Positions 48,410-61,831 are shown, counted from the stretch's first letter. The stretch: DNA of 64,000 nt from Deuterostichococcus epilithicus (GCA_033439295.1 JAVTLE010000014.1:1302001-1366000), one strand, 5' to 3'. Numbers and translations: made by a program. Notes: generated by a model from the letters alone, not told the origin.

Positions 48410-51400
48410 ATGACGACTGCAATGGAGCGCAAGGTCAGCGCTCCACTGTCGCCTGCGACGAGTGCAGCCAACCCCTGGCACGAGATGGAGCAAGACGGGC
48501 CCTTCGCGGCTTCCAGCTCCAGCCTGACAGATGAGCTGGCGCGACGATCGATGCCCCAGGTGCTTGTCCATTGTTTCGGAGTGACTCATCCGTGCAGCCC
48601 AGCTCTGGACAACGGTCCACAGCCGCAGCTGCTGCCGACTGGAGTGCCCATCAGCCCTGAATGCAGCTCTGAACCGCAACGAGTAACGGCGCCCGTTTCC
48701 CGCCACCAGCTGAGCCCTGTGCATGTGCAGGCGGAGCGCCCTGCGGAGCCCGATGAAGCGGCCCCCTTTGGGCGCGGCTGGGTGCCTCCCACCTACTTTG
48801 CAGAGGTGAGGCGGAGAACAATTTGCAAAGGCCTGTCGCACGTGGCAATAATACTTCCAAGCGTCAGGCATATAGCCATGCAAGCGCGCGTGGGCGCGCC
48901 AGCATGCTGCAGCCAGACGGTGGCGCAACCCTGTCAATCGAGCGTTGACGTCGGGCTTTCCTCTCCCCAGATCCGCCACGACGTCGGCAACGACACAGCG
49001 GATGCGCCGGCGCAATCGCAGGGCATCGTCTCGAAGTGGCGCCAGAAGGAGCGGCTCAAGACGACGGCAGTGGCGCTGGTGCTGTGCCTCAACATCGGCG
49101 TGGATCCGCCGGACGTGATAAAGATCTCCCCCTGCGCCCGGCTGGAGTGCTGGGTCGACCCGCTGTCCATGCAGCCGCCCAAGGCGCTGGAGACGATAGG
49201 TCAGCTACCCAGCTTGTCTTGCCAGCTCACCATCATGTGGCACCTCTAATGCCCGTCCAATGCCCCATACGTCGTTCAGCATGGGCGGCAACGTCTCCAA
49301 GAGCGATCTGGCCGCAGTTTTGCAAGTTGCTGCTCAACAGGCGCCTTCAGGTAGCGCTCGATTCTGACTTGCGAAATGTACCTTTCACGGCAGGGAAGAA
49401 CCTGCAGGCGCAATACGAGCGGTGGCAGGGGCGCGCCAAGTACAAGACGCACCTGGACCCCACCATGGAGGACGTCAAGAAGCTCGCCATCTCCTGCCGC
49501 CGCACCGCCAAGGTGCTGCACTCCCGCTGCACGACACCTTCCCTGCTGGAACCGACCTCGATGCGCAGTCGGTGTCAGTCTTACCTGCTCTGCCCAACCC
49601 ATGCAGAGCTTCTGTCAACACAACAGAATGCAGTGCCATCTGACGTCCGCACCTGTGCTGCCGCAGTCGGAGCGGGTGCTGTTCCACTACAATGGGCACG
49701 GCGTGCCGCGGCCAACAGCCAACGGCGAGATCTGGGTTTTCAACAAGTCGTACACGCAGTACATCCCCATGTCCATCTACGACCTGCAGACGTGGGTGGG
49801 CATGCCGGCAATCTACCTGTTCGACTGCTCCGCTGCCGGTCTCATCGTCAACTCCTTCAAGTCCTTCGCTGAGCAGCGGCAGCAGGTGCGGCGTCCTGGC
49901 ACCGTCTCTTGCATCGAGCCTGGTATATGCTCCAGTGTCCCGTGCATATGCCGCCAAATCCATGTCTGACGACGACAGTGATGCTGATTGCAAGCAGTGC
50001 AACACTCAATGTCACTGATGCTGATTACTCGTTGCAGGATACCGCAAAGCCTCATTCCCTGCTGCTGAACACTACAGGAGGCAGCGGCGACGACAGCGCT
50101 CGGCAACGGCCCGGGCGGGGCCTGCTTTGGCGGGAACGACCCGATGCGGGAGTGTATCCTGCTGGCGGCGTGCGGCGCCGGGGAGCTGCTGCCGCAGAAC
50201 CCGGAGCTGCCGGCTGACGTGTTCACCGCCTGCCTTACCACGCCCATCAAGGTGCCGCACCGGACAAGGTCGCCACGGATGGCCGCCTCGGATGGTCGGA
50301 GCACACCTCCCGTGCGCGCGGCAGTGGGCATGCCCTGGTCCAGCTGCTCACAAGCCAGGGTGCTTGGTCGAGGTAGACGGGCCCTTGCTGCGCCGTGAGA
50401 GCCAGGGAAGGCGGCAAACGCCAGTGCAACTCGGCAAGAGCGCCTGCTGCCAGTCGGCCCTGACGGCTGACACGACTGTGCGAGCGGGCGCAGGTGGCAC
50501 TGCGGTGGTTCTGCAACCGGAGCCTGCTGCGGGGGGAGGGCCTGGCCAAGGAGCTCATAGACAGGATTCCTGGTAAGCAGACCGACCGGCGCACGCCGCT
50601 GGGCGAGCTCAACTGGATCTTCACCGCCATCACGGACACCATCGCCTGGAACATGCTGCCACGCGCGCTGTTCCAGAAGCTGTTCCGCCAGGTGAACCTC
50701 GTCCGGAAATGGTATGTGGGCTTGGAAGCTCCATCCGACGCTGAGTGGTGAACACTCACAAGCACGGGTTGGTTCTCTCCCTGTGGTTGCCGCTTGGTGA
50801 GCTGCATCAGTTGCGCAATCCGGTGCGACGCCACTCGGGCAGCGTCATCCCCCACTGTGCACGACGAGGCAGGTGTTCAGCCGCTGACCGAAGCCCCATG
50901 CATGCCTCCGGCAACATTTCACCTGCGTCGACGCAGGACCTGCTGGTGGCGAGCCTGTTCCGCAACTTCCTGCTGGCCGAGCGCATCATGCGCGCCAACA
51001 ACTGCACGCCCGTCTCCTGGCCCAAACTGCCGCCGACGCACCAGCACCCCATGTGGCACGCCTGGGACATGGCCGCGGAGATGTGCCTGCTGCAGCTGCC
51101 GGCGTGCGTCCCCCGCCCGCCATGCGTGTCTCCTCCACGGCAAACTTCCGACGTCACCGGAGCAGGGCCATGCGTCGCCAAATCCGCTGCAGCGACAGGC
51201 TTTGTCATGCTCAAAGTACCAGCGATTTAACAGAAAAACAGGATGGTGAAACATCTGCGACTCACTTTTGCGCAGGCTGCTGGACGGGGAGGTGCCGGAG
51301 CACGAGTTCCAGCCCAGCCCCTTTTTCGCTGAGCAGCTACGCGCCTTCGAACTGTGGCTGGAGGCGGGCTCCCAGCGGCGGCGGCCCCCCGAGCAGCTGC

Positions 51401-54400
51401 CCATCGTGCTTCAGGTGCCGCAGCTGTCACGTGGTAACAAGGGTGGCACAGCCGCGCCGTGCATGCCCGCTCCAGCGGCCTGCCAGAGCTTGGTGTGACG
51501 ACTGCTGCAACCAAGGTGCCTCTGCCGGACCGCTGCTGGGGAAGCAGCACTGGCAATACAACGGACATGCCGCGTGTCGATCCTGAGGGGCCAATGGCGA
51601 CAGGGGCCTGAGCCCCATTCTGCAGGGCGCTGCAGCTGCGGCTGCTGGGGACTGCTGGCAGCGCTGTGAGCACGCTGCGGCCATCCCGGGGCGGTCCAAT
51701 GGCAACACACCTGTACCGCGCCACCCGTGCAGGTGCTGCTGAGCCAGGTGCACCGGGCGCGGGCGCTGCAGCTGCTGGGCCGCTTCCTGGACCTGGGCTC
51801 CTGGGCAGTGGACCTGGCGCTCTCCGTCGGCATATTCCCCTACGTCCTCAAGCTGCTGCAGACCAGCAGCGCGGACCTGCGTGACACCCTGGTCTTCATC
51901 TGGACCAAGATCCTGGCGCTCGACCGCTCCTGCCAGGCGCGTGTGACGTGCAGTGCATTTCGAGCTGAAACCTTTGTTGCGGGTTTCCAGCAGGCTTTTT
52001 GATGCGCGGCAACTCTTCCAGGTGCCAGGCCTTGGGGGTCATTGGCGGTGTCGATGACGTCGCCGCGCTGCGTGGTGGCCCATGCAGCGGCTGGGGCATT
52101 GTCCTGCCATTCTGTGGAATTGGGCACCGCACATGCCGCTGCGGCAACTCGCAGCAGAGAGCCCGTCGCTGGGCACCGCACATCTCTGCAGAGTGGGGAT
52201 GTCCTCCGATGCGGCGGCCATCATCAGGGGAGGCGTTGCTGATTGCTGCAGGCAGACCTTGTGAAGGACAACGGAGCGCGCTACTTCGTGGAGCACCTGG
52301 CTGGCAGCGAGGCCGCCCCCTGGGCCGCATCCCGCGCCCAGGTGCGCTTCCCGGCCAATCCGTGCGGCGCGAGCTGCAGGGACTCAGCTCGCACTTGGTG
52401 CAGAGATGGTTTCCCCGTGGGAGAGCGTCGCCTTGCGCTGCTGTCCCGGCAGCATGGTGCGTCTGTGTTGGCGCTGGCGAGGCACATTCGCGTCCAGCCG
52501 GACAGATGCTCGGCAGCAGCTTCGGTGGGAAGCAGCTTCGACTCGGCTCTGTGCCGCCTTTCTGCAGGCAGCGTTCGTGCTGGCGGTGATTTCAGACCGG
52601 CACCCTAGGGGGCAGCACCTGGCGGCGGACCTGGGGCTGCTGCCGCTTATCCGAGCCCAGCTGCCGCACGCGGCGGCCGCGGCGGCGCGGCGTGGCGCCG
52701 ACGCGGCGGCAGCCGGCCTGCTGGCGCAGTGGCTCGCGCTCGCCCTGGGCAAACTGGTCGAGGACGCCCCTGACGTGCGAGCTCAAAACCCCTGAAACTT
52801 ACATAATTGCCACAGCCGGCTGTGATGCATTGCAAGGTGTCCGGGGACCGGCTGTTCGCTGGAGGAATTGCGGCCATCTCGGGCGCCAGACGAGCTGACA
52901 TCGTGTGCATCCATTCATGAGCAAAAGCGCCTGGCTTGCGTCTGACATGCGACTCTCCTTGCCGCCTGGCTCACCTCCGGCACCAGTGCATCGAAGCAGG
53001 CGGCCGCGGACCTGCTGCGGCCGCAGGAATGCGCTGCCGGCCGTCCTCTTGCACAGCGGGACGACCACCTCGGGGTGCCCGAGGCATCTGCTCTCTTGCT
53101 CAGACCTTGACCCACCCGATGTTACTCATATTGCAATTGGCGGACGCGGTTATGGTGGAAAAGGACCTTCTGAAGGTGCTGGAGTCGCTGCAGACGTCCA
53201 TACGACCTGCTCACTCTGGTGCATTCTATGTTGCAGCTGGCAGACGTGGCGATGGCAGGTGACATGCGGCAGCTGCCGGAGGCGTCTTGGCACAGTGCTT
53301 ATGGCAGACCTAGATCAGTCTCCGGCTCGCTTATGGCTGTGCTTTGTCACCTCGCAGCTGGCGGAGGCGGCCATGGTTGAGGACCTGCCGCGGCTGCTGG
53401 AGGCGCTGCTGGATGCGCCGAACCCCGAGCTGCGCGCGTCGGCAGCGTTCGCACTGGGGTCGCTGCTGCCGGCGGAGCCGCAACCTCTCAGCGGCGCCGG
53501 CGCCGGCAGCCAGCAGCAGCAGCAGCAGCAGCAGCAGGAGGAGGATGCATCCGGCGCGCCGCTGCCGGAGCTGTCGCCGCAGCAGCACGAGGTGGTGGAG
53601 GCGCTGGTGCGCGCGGCCGGCGACGCCAGCCCGCTCGTGCGCAGCGAGTCCGCGGTCGCGCTGGCCCGCTTTGCCGGCACCCACCGCGCCGCCTTCCAGG
53701 TGGGTGTGTGTGCCTTGACGGCCGCCGCCAGGGCCCATGTGGGCCATGGGTTCCGGCGGCGTGACATGGGAACCCCAGTTCGCTCGCCGGTAGGCGCCAA
53801 ATCGATTCGAGGGGGGGCCCAGTTAGTTTCTCCCTGCAGGACGCGATCCTGGAGGCGCAGCAGGCCACGGCGACGCTGCTGGCGGAGGCGGCCGCGGCGG
53901 CGTCAGAAAAGCGGCCGCGCGCCCCTGGAGCTGCCGCCGGCAGCATCGCCGGCAACGCCTCGCGCAGCACCATCGCCAGTGGGGCCTCGACGCCCGCGGG
54001 CGCCAGCCCCTCGTCGGCGCCGTCGGCTTCCACTAACCGCTCCCGGCAAGCCGGCGGCACGCCCGACGGCGCATCCCCGACCTCGGCCCGGAACTCGCAG
54101 GACGAGGATCCGTCCGCGCACTACAGGTGGTGGCACCCCCAAACTTCAACTCTCCTTCCTCCTGGCCGGTGCATATGTTACTGTCATCGACGTCGGCAGG
54201 GTATCATCTGGTGCAGCAAAAGGGTGAGCACATCAGCTCTGACGGCGTCACGTGCACCAGCAGTACAGCAGTGCAACTTCCAGCTCAGGCGGCCAGGACG
54301 GTGGGCATCCTCCAGGCCGGTGTGACTATTTGGGTTTCGGAAGTCGACGAGCTTCCTTCGCCGGTGCGCAGCGAGCGCACCGAGGACAGCAGCGTGCAAG

Positions 54401-57400
54401 GCACGCGCGGCAACGGCGCGCACAGCCCGCGGACCGGGCCCAACAGCCCCCAGCGGGCCAGCCCGCAGCAGGCGGGCCCCGGCTCGGCGCCGGCCGACGA
54501 GCGCCCGCTCTCCTCCAGCGCCCCGGGGGACAGCGCCTCGGACCTGTCGGCGCACGGCGGCCGCGGCGCGACGCGCAGCGCGTTCGCTGACATGCCGGAG
54601 CCGCCCGGCGGCGATGAGGCGGCGGCAGCGCTGGCGGCGGCGGTGCTGCGCGTCGGCTGCTTGCTGACGACGGACCCAGTGGCGGCAGTTGCGGCGCTCG
54701 GCGCGGCGCTGCTGCGGCAGGTGGACGTCGAGCTGGCGCTGGCCATGGTGCCTGGTCCCCCCGGCTCCCGTAAGCGTGCAACCCGCCCCTCCCCACACAC
54801 ATGTCGCAACTGGCCTATGCCTCTTACCTTTCTTTCGACTCTGCAGGCCTGTGGCTGCCAGCTGCCGCGAGAGGTTGTGCCTGACCCGACTCATCGCAGT
54901 TCCACACGCAAAAGGATCAGGCACAGCTTCCTCAGCCGCTCCTCTGCGGAAGTTTCAGCCTGCTCGTAATAGCCATGACACCAAGTCAGGGCCCACCGCA
55001 CAGTGCTGCGCGAACCCAGCCCTCACCATCGGCCACATGTCCGCTCCGCAGCAACGGCGCCGCAGGAGGCGAGGCCGCCGTCAGCCGCGCTGCAGTCGGC
55101 CGCCAGCGCCCCCATCGCGGCGCTGCCGTCGGGTTTCGGCTCCGCCAGCAACCTGCAGCGCGCGGTCAGCCGCAAGCTGTCCGGCTGGGCGTCCGGCGCC
55201 GCCAGCCGCGCCGCCGGCTCTGTGCGCTCCTCCAGCTTCAGCCAGGCGGGCAGCCCCACCAGCCCCACCGCACACTATGCGGCGGCGCCGCAGCGCACTG
55301 CCCTCATCCTGCGCAACGTGAGCAGCCCCCGGTCCTCATTCAACCCCGCCTTTCAAGTTATGTCAGCGCTTGAGATTCCAAGGCGGCGCCTGCTGGCGGA
55401 AGCAGCCGCCAGCTCCTGAGGCAGCGCCTAGGCGATTTCAGCGATGACGTGCCTACCATGCATTCACCCTGTGGCTGCTGCCGCTTGCCTTCCTGCACGT
55501 GTTCGAACCCTGTCAGCAAACAACACACCAACCTGTGGTCCTACCCCCGTAGTTGCACGGGGACCAGAGCGGCAGCGTGTTCCAGCCGGCGGCGCTGCAG
55601 CCGCCGCCGCCGACGATGATCGAGCGCGCGCACACCGCCGAGCCGTCATCCATGGGGACCTCCGCGCCGACAGGTGCCCCTGCTCCCGGCGTCGCTGGCT
55701 TCTTGCGCTGTCTGTCCCTTTCTGATCCTAGCCAAGTTGCCAGCGCGCCTGCGCAGAGCATCAATTGTGCTCTGGCGCCGGTGGTGCCAGGAGTTTCCAC
55801 GATGTGCCAGGCACCATGGCCTGTACGTTCTAGGGTTGACATCGTTGATGTGCCATCTGCGCATACCGACGCTACTGGTGTTGCACCTGGCAGGGCGGCC
55901 GCCGCGGATGGGCACCGGGCCGGGGGTTGGCCCGGGCGGTGCAGCGTCGCCGTTCATGCGGCACAGCCTGGACTCGGCAAATGCGGTGGCGGCCGCAGCG
56001 GCGCCACTGCTGGCGCCGCCTCAGGAGGAGGCCGGCTCGCCACTGCTTCCCGCCTCCGTCGTGTATAAGATGAGCTGCGAGCGCTTCTCCTGGCCACAGC
56101 TGGAGCCGCAGGTGAAAGGCAATGCGTCCGCCCAGGCATGGCAATCTGCAGTGCGGCTGCCGACATGCTGTCAACAGTCCCGATTGGCACCGGTCTGCGC
56201 ATCCCAATATGAGCTCAACAACGAGGATAATTAGCACCCTATCCCCACCGGAATTTGACATCTAACCGCACGCAAACAGCTGCACAGCCTGCTTGCACCT
56301 CACGCTCTGCATGCTGTACTGAAGGCCGGCCTGCACCGGGCGGAGCATGCGCACTGGCACAAGCCGGCGGACCCCGCCAAGCAGGCGTCGCGCATGGTCG
56401 AGGTGTGCACTGCTCCAGAATCGTATGGGACGTTTGTCTGCCGTGCTCGAGCTCTGGTGCCACCGAAGGTTCATTCTGCCAATGAGGGATGCACTTCTGT
56501 GCTTTTGCTGTCCCTGAGGCACATCTCAGTCGGCTGTACTTCTTCACCAAGTTGATGCACTGCAAATTGATGCACTTCCAGAGGTGCTGATGGCATGGGT
56601 TTCGGGCTGATCACCCTCCCCCCGCCTTACATCACCGCAGAGGGACGAGCGCATCGCGGCGTGCAAGGCCATAGACGGCCTGCCGCGGGCGCCCTCGCAA
56701 TCGCCGTCCCGTTCCGCCGCCACCGCCACCGCTGGCCTGTCGCAGCAGGTGTGGCCTCTTGTCCTTGCAGTCCCTTTTGCACTCGCCACAGCCCCGAGCA
56801 AGTCATGCAACCCCAATGGCTGCCACGGGCATTGTGCATGGCCTCTCATGCCATGTTACTGGGCGATTGCAAGCCGATCTAGATCACCTGTGTGCGGAAT
56901 TGGATCTGGCACCAGATGACATTTCTGGCATCTCTGGAGCGCCATCCCCAAAGAGCGGTCCCCTCCGATTTCAGAGGACTGCGGTGGATGACCGCCTGCA
57001 GGTGCTGAAGATCGAGACGGAGAGCAGCGCGACGGCAGCCTTCTGCTTCCACCCCTTCAAACCGCTGCTCACGACGGTGGACGGGCGCGGCGTTGTGCGC
57101 GTCATCAACTACCAGATGCCGCCGACCGATAGCAAGCACTCGCTCGACGCGCGCGCCATCGTCAACCGCTTCCACTTGGCTCGCGGTGCGCCGGCCGCAA
57201 CCAGAACGCCAGCAAGTCCACCAACTGGACCCGTGACATGGAGAGCCAACAGCTCAAATGCTGTCAGATTATGCGCTTGATGATTGCCCTGCCTCACAGA
57301 CGACCTCTTATCAGCAATGCCCTTTCACATGACGTGGCACGACCAGTCTCCCTGGATGACTCTGATGGCAGTCTGAGCTGTGAAAGGCAGCGTGCACTCT

Positions 57401-60012
57401 GAAAAAGACGACCCGCTACCCGCTGCATGAGGAAGAGATGGAGGTCGGAAAAGACGGAGGCGGCGACGGTGGCGCCATCTCTAAATGGTGACGTGCACGT
57501 CCGCTGGACAGGTGACTCGCCGCACGCGGCCAAGATGGAGGTGGCCACGGTGGCGCTGTACCACCTGAACGAGGTGTCGGGCGGCATGCTGCTGGCGGGC
57601 GCAGCGGATGGCGCCGTCCGCATCTGGCGCAACTTCCCCTACCGCGCCGCGCAGCGCCTCGCCACCGCCTGGCGGGTGTGCGCCTTGCCTGTTGCGCCTT
57701 GCGCAGGCTGACCGGAGCTGCCGATGCTGGGACATGCAGTGTCTTTCACTCCACGAGTTTGAGGGATGCAAGCAGAAGAGGCCCCAGGTGGTAGCCTGCC
57801 GTTCGGCATGACTCGTGAGCATCGACAGCCTCTGGTGCCGAGCGCCGAAATCTGTACACCCAACGAAATCTGGACACCCAACAACGGGCGCTGACGCTCT
57901 GCAGCCTTGAAAGCAGGCGCAGCGCCGCCAGACCCTTGTCATCGTCACCATCGATCTTACTGCACCCCGATTGCAGGCAGTGCCGGTGTCTATTGCGGGC
58001 GGTGAGGTGGCGGCGCCGGCGGTATACGAGTGGCAGTCCTCGCGTGACCTGCTGGTTGCCGCTGGCGGCACGACGCCTGCGACCGCGCATGTGTGGAACC
58101 TGGAGCAGGAGATGTGCCAGGACCAGGTAAGCTTACAGGGAAGGCCTGAGGTTCCTAACCGAGGGTTCAGAGTTTTGGGACTGTTCAGAGACGGCTCACC
58201 ATGTCCCAATGCGATGCTTTTCCTCGGGGCAGCCTCGAAAGGCTGTGCACAGCGCCCTGCAGTGGGCGCTTGTCACCTAGCATGGCATCACCACTTGCGG
58301 ACCCGCTGTGCAGGCTCCCGTGGGCCGGCCACTGTGCGCCGATCTTCGCAACTTCAGTAGATTGTGAGATGCGCAAAGGCACCTGGCTCAACAGCCGTCC
58401 TGCCCACTGCAAGCATGCACATGGCGCAGGTGGCGGACAGGGGCGGCAGCGGCGCGCCGTGGCAGCACCTGGCGATGACGCGGGAGGGGCCGCCGCTGCT
58501 GTTCGCCGGCGGCACCGATGGCACCGTGTCCCTGTTCGACCTGCGGCAGCATGACAGCACCGCCGCGGCCCGCTCCCACCTGCACAACGGCCCCATGGTG
58601 CGCTCCCCGGCCTGCGCCGCCAGCATGCGCACACCCGCGGGTCATTGAAGGGCACTCTGGCACCTAACCTGCTGCACAAGCACAGGGCGACACCGCCAGG
58701 CAGCGGAGCACAGGGCTCGCCAGCCTTCAAAGGGCGTGCACCCGCACGGTTGCCCATCTGCACGCCTGCTGGGGCACTGCAGCATCTGGCCTGGAGTCCT
58801 GAGCTGCTGGGTGTGGGAACCCTGAGCCAGAGGAACAGGGCAGCTGGTGGGGCTCAAGTGGTAGAACTTCTGCACCGGCAGGAGGGCATGGCGACTGAGA
58901 CAGCCAGCTGCTGACGATAGGAGTTTATAAGGGCAGCTTTGAGAGATGCCGTCTCAAAAGCGGATTTTATTGGTCTGCCAGGTGGGCATGGCGCTGGGGC
59001 CGGGCGACTGGGACAGCCAGCTGCTGACCGGCGCGGCCGGCGGCGACATCCGGTACACCGACTTCCGGCTGCTGCCGCCCGAGGATGGGCCGCCCGCCGC
59101 CCCCGCCGCGCAGGTGCACACGTCCTCCCCTGCCCGTCGCCCCGTGCCCCTCCCTACCGTTTGCTCCTCGCCATGACTTGCAGCATTGTCTGGGGTCCTA
59201 GCACGACTCGATTCCGCGACAAAGGTCGGCGCCTCCCGGCCAGTTGCAAGCTTGTTGACGCATCATAAAGCCTGTACTGCCAGAAAACTCAATCAACTGC
59301 CGTGCGCAGATGGGCGCGTGGAAGAGCGTGCGTGCTGAGGACAAGGGGCCGCTGTCGGCATTTGCCGCGCACCCCTACGCGCCGCTGCTCGCCACAGCCA
59401 GCATCTCTCAAAACTCCCAGGTCGGCGCCAGGCATCCGACCCACCATGTCGCAGTTGCACTTCAGCAAGGGCTGCGGACGCTTCCGCTGCCGGCGGCCGC
59501 CAACGCAGCGGACCTAGGACTGGGACACTGGATGCTGCTTTTTGCCGTCCGACCAGGGCTGCACCTCGGCGAAGTGGTCGTCCTGTGAGGCCCGGGCTTG
59601 TGTCCCCATGCACTAGCTTGGTCTTGTCCTGACATCCAGGAGTCCTAAGGGCGATAGGCAAACCCAACCTGCGACCTGCTGCAGCAGATTGTATTCCGAC
59701 ACTTCCTGTTCTCCCGCCCTGCACCAGGTGGTGCGGCTGTGGGGGCCGCGCGGCGACGCGCTGGCGTACCGCCGCGGCGCCGCGGGCATGCTGGCGGCAC
59801 CGCGCCTGGGCAGCATCAACTCCATCGCCTGGCACCCCTACCGCCCGCTGTTCGCCTCTGGCGGCGCCGACGCCATCGTCGCCATCTATGAGGTCAGTCG
59901 CGTGACCCGGCCTGGACCTCGTGGGAATGCTTCGTGTGGTTTATCAAGCTCCCCGCCACTGCGAACTCTGTCGTTTGTGCTGCTGCCTTGCCCCTTGCAG
60001 AATTCTTGTTGA
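48410..60012 (+). CDS. RAPTOR1: RAPTOR, scaffold subunit of TORC1
   Basis: Regulatory-associated protein of TOR; presents substrates to the TOR kinase. Twenty-eight exons, phase-consistent, about 1,750 aa by this model against about 1,340 in plants and animals; the extra length is disordered Ser/Pro/Ala sequence. N-terminal RNC (caspase-like) domain: [79 protein letters not shown] region: [74 protein letters not shown]-like block, [56 protein letters not shown]. After a long insert, seven-bladed WD40: [75 protein letters not shown]. Main exons include 48971-49199, 49667-49885, 50078-50251, 50494-50691, 51733-51936 (GC donor follows), 53358-53699, 55894-56111, 59728-59892. The last exon may be only 12 nt (60001-60012). 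Boundaries at 54127-54260 are weakest. Confidence 0.93.
53131..53193 (+). repeat. Degenerate copy A of the RAPTOR exon 13 start
   Basis: Lies in the intron before exon 13 (53358-53699). It can be read [19 protein letters not shown], close to the real exon start [19 protein letters not shown]. Its acceptor reads CAA instead of CAG, so it should be silent. Confidence 0.75.
53231..53284 (+). repeat. Degenerate copy B of the RAPTOR exon 13 start
   Basis: Second copy in the same intron, reading [17 protein letters not shown]. It keeps a CAG acceptor and has a GTGACA candidate donor after 53260, so it could act as a mini-exon of about 25 nt, which would shift frame. Confidence 0.7.
53511..53537 (+). 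repeat. (CAG)9 tract encoding polyGln in RAPTOR
   Basis: Nine CAG codons in exon 13, between the HEAT-like segment and an acidic stretch (EEDASGAPL). A probable length-variable site. Confidence 0.9.
57847..57882. repeat. 18-nt tandem repeat in a RAPTOR intron
   Basis: GAAATCTGTACACCCAAC (57847-57864) is followed directly by GAAATCTGGACACCCAAC (57865-57882), 17 of 18 bases identical. Confidence 0.9.
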
Positions 60013-60285
60013 TGAGGTACCAGAATCAGCAGGCCAGCTGCTGCGCTGCAGGCCGACCTGGCGCCGGCAAATGGCAGCATCTCGGGCGCGTCCACCCCGA
60101 GGTCGCCCTGAAGGCCGGCCGAGTGTTAGCAGCAGGACACGAGCATCTTCTCAAGCCAATAACAGCTTCAGTCCTCTAATCAGTGCTCTACCTAAAGTAG
60201 GTAAATAAGCTTCGGCACAAACATCAAGCTGACGCCGTGCGGCATAGTGACAGGTCCAGTGGTGTCGTAGCCGGGCTGCGGCCGT
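60013..60285. other. Convergent 3' region, RAPTOR / bPH2 gene
   Basis: About 270 bp between two stops. No coding frame supported. Confidence 0.5.
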
Positions 60286-61487
60286 TCAGACAATGTAGCC
60301 ATCAATGTACCCCTTGAGCTTCCGGTGGTCCTCCACGCCCAGAAGCTCCAGCCTACTGCCGTTTTTGAGGAAAAATACCTGCAGTGACAAGAGGATCCGT
60401 GGCCCAAGTCCAGGACACAGACTGTGGCACAGGAGCTGCATCATCTGCAAGTCTGTCTCTTTCGTGTTCACAGCCTGCCGCTCTGTCACAGCGGCTATTG
60501 CCCAGCTTGAAAAGTATGCACACCATGTCGCCCCACAGGCCGAATGCGCGGGGCGCCGCGCGGACCTCCCGCAGGTTGCTGTAAAGAACCTGGACATCCT
60601 TGCCGAACAGCGGGCTTGTGTTCGAGACTATCAGCCTCTTATTCGTGAACCTGCAGACATGGGCAACTGGATACTGTTGGTGCGCGGCGCGCTATGGCGC
60701 CAGGAAGAATGCACAAGTGTGCTGTGAAGCTTTCTGCAGCAAGCGGCCAGATGAATCTCTGTGTGATTGAGCGTGGTTGAGATAACCGTTGCGCACTTGT
60801 AGCTGATCCAGAGCCGCCGGCCGATGGACTGCGCGGTGAGTGGCTGCAGCAAGACCTCATTCGTCACCATCACAAGACAAAGAGCCAGAAGAAAGCCACA
60901 GGATCAAGCCACGCGACGCTTCCCAGATGATGTGGTTACATCTTTGTGACATTGATGTACTCGGACAATCGCTGCTTACCAGATACAACAGCGTGGCGCC
61001 CAGGAGCAGCGAGATGACGAGCTCCGCAGGGGCGCCGCGCCCTGCCGCAGTGCATGAAGTGCCATCCATGACCGTCTGAGAGTGAATGTCTTGAAAGCAA
61101 GAGATGTTCGGAGTTTCAGGTGCAGGATTGCACATGGAGCATGACTCGCCTTCATAAAAGACCTCCTCGTCCGCTTCCAGGTCGGCGGCCGAGGCGGTCA
61201 CCTCACCGCTACGATTGCCTGCGCCATGTCAGAGACGCTGCTTGGTTCCGCCGCCGTTTCCCATATCGCAGGTAAATTTGCAATCTTTTCCCATGTATCT
61301 TCGCATTGGCTCCGGTCAGTATGTTCCTTGGCGCCGTGGCAAAAATCTCCATGCATGCGGCAGCGTACCTGCAGCGCTGCACCGCGGTGGCTGCTGACGC
61401 GACGCGGGCTTGCATGCTGGTGCCCTTGCAGCCGCGTGGCCCGCGGAGGTGAATGGCGCTGCCGTCGCACATGGCCGCAGCAGGCAC
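60286..61487 (-). CDS. Plastid-type membrane protein with bacterial PH-like (bPH2/DUF304) domain
   Basis: Five C-terminal exons join in phase: 61218-61150, 61041-60980, 60843-60797, 60650-60524, 60378-60286 (stop 60286-60288). They read NRSGEVTASAADLEADEEVF, YEG, then GAPAELVISLLLGATLLYL (one membrane segment), PLTAQSIGRRLWISYKFTNK, RLIVSNTSPLFGKDVQVLYS, NLREVRAAPRAFGLWGDMV, VFFLKNGSRLELLGVEDHRK, LKGYIDGYIV. This is the bPH2 pattern: acidic EEVxYEG start, membrane helices, a TNKRLIV strand, then a PH-like core ending in a short helix. Similar proteins are plastid membrane proteins in plants. Exon 1 is uncertain: a frame from 61487 (MPAAAMCDGSAIHLRGPRGC) looks like a transit peptide, but its phase does not join exon 2 directly, so a small exon may be missing. 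The intron after 61150 has a GC donor. Confidence 0.65.
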
Positions 61488-61831
61488 AGTGGTCGCCCGG
61501 TGGTGGGCAACGCCATCAATCGATGGGTGTGCATGGCAGCAGCCATGCCGGACTTTCGATAGAAAGCTGGAAGCTCTTTGAAAATTGCAAAGTGCGGGTC
61601 AGCAATGAAGCAGGGACTGATCACTCATGTTTGCTTCGGTGCACGTGCGGTTGATTATAATAAATTCAGAGGCCGAGGCGGCCGTTATGGTTGCATTTGC
61701 ATCACGATAGGCATTCCAACGTCAGGGCACAGATATCGCAATCCACACGAGGTGGAGCCTGGCCTCTGTAGCACTGCAACGTAAGGTAGCTTGATCAGAT
61801 CATGCGTTGAAATTTGAGTGTAATTGGCAGC
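61488..61831. other. Divergent intergenic region, bPH2 gene / uridine kinase
   Basis: About 340 bp between two outward gene starts, with an AT-rich patch at 61655-61666 (ATTATAATAAAT) that could be a core promoter element for either gene. Inference only. Confidence 0.4.

Noticed and set aside
48287-49015. 242-codon minus-strand frame at the RAPTOR 5' end
   Set aside because: It mirrors RAPTOR exons 1-3, which carry clear RAPTOR motifs on the + strand.
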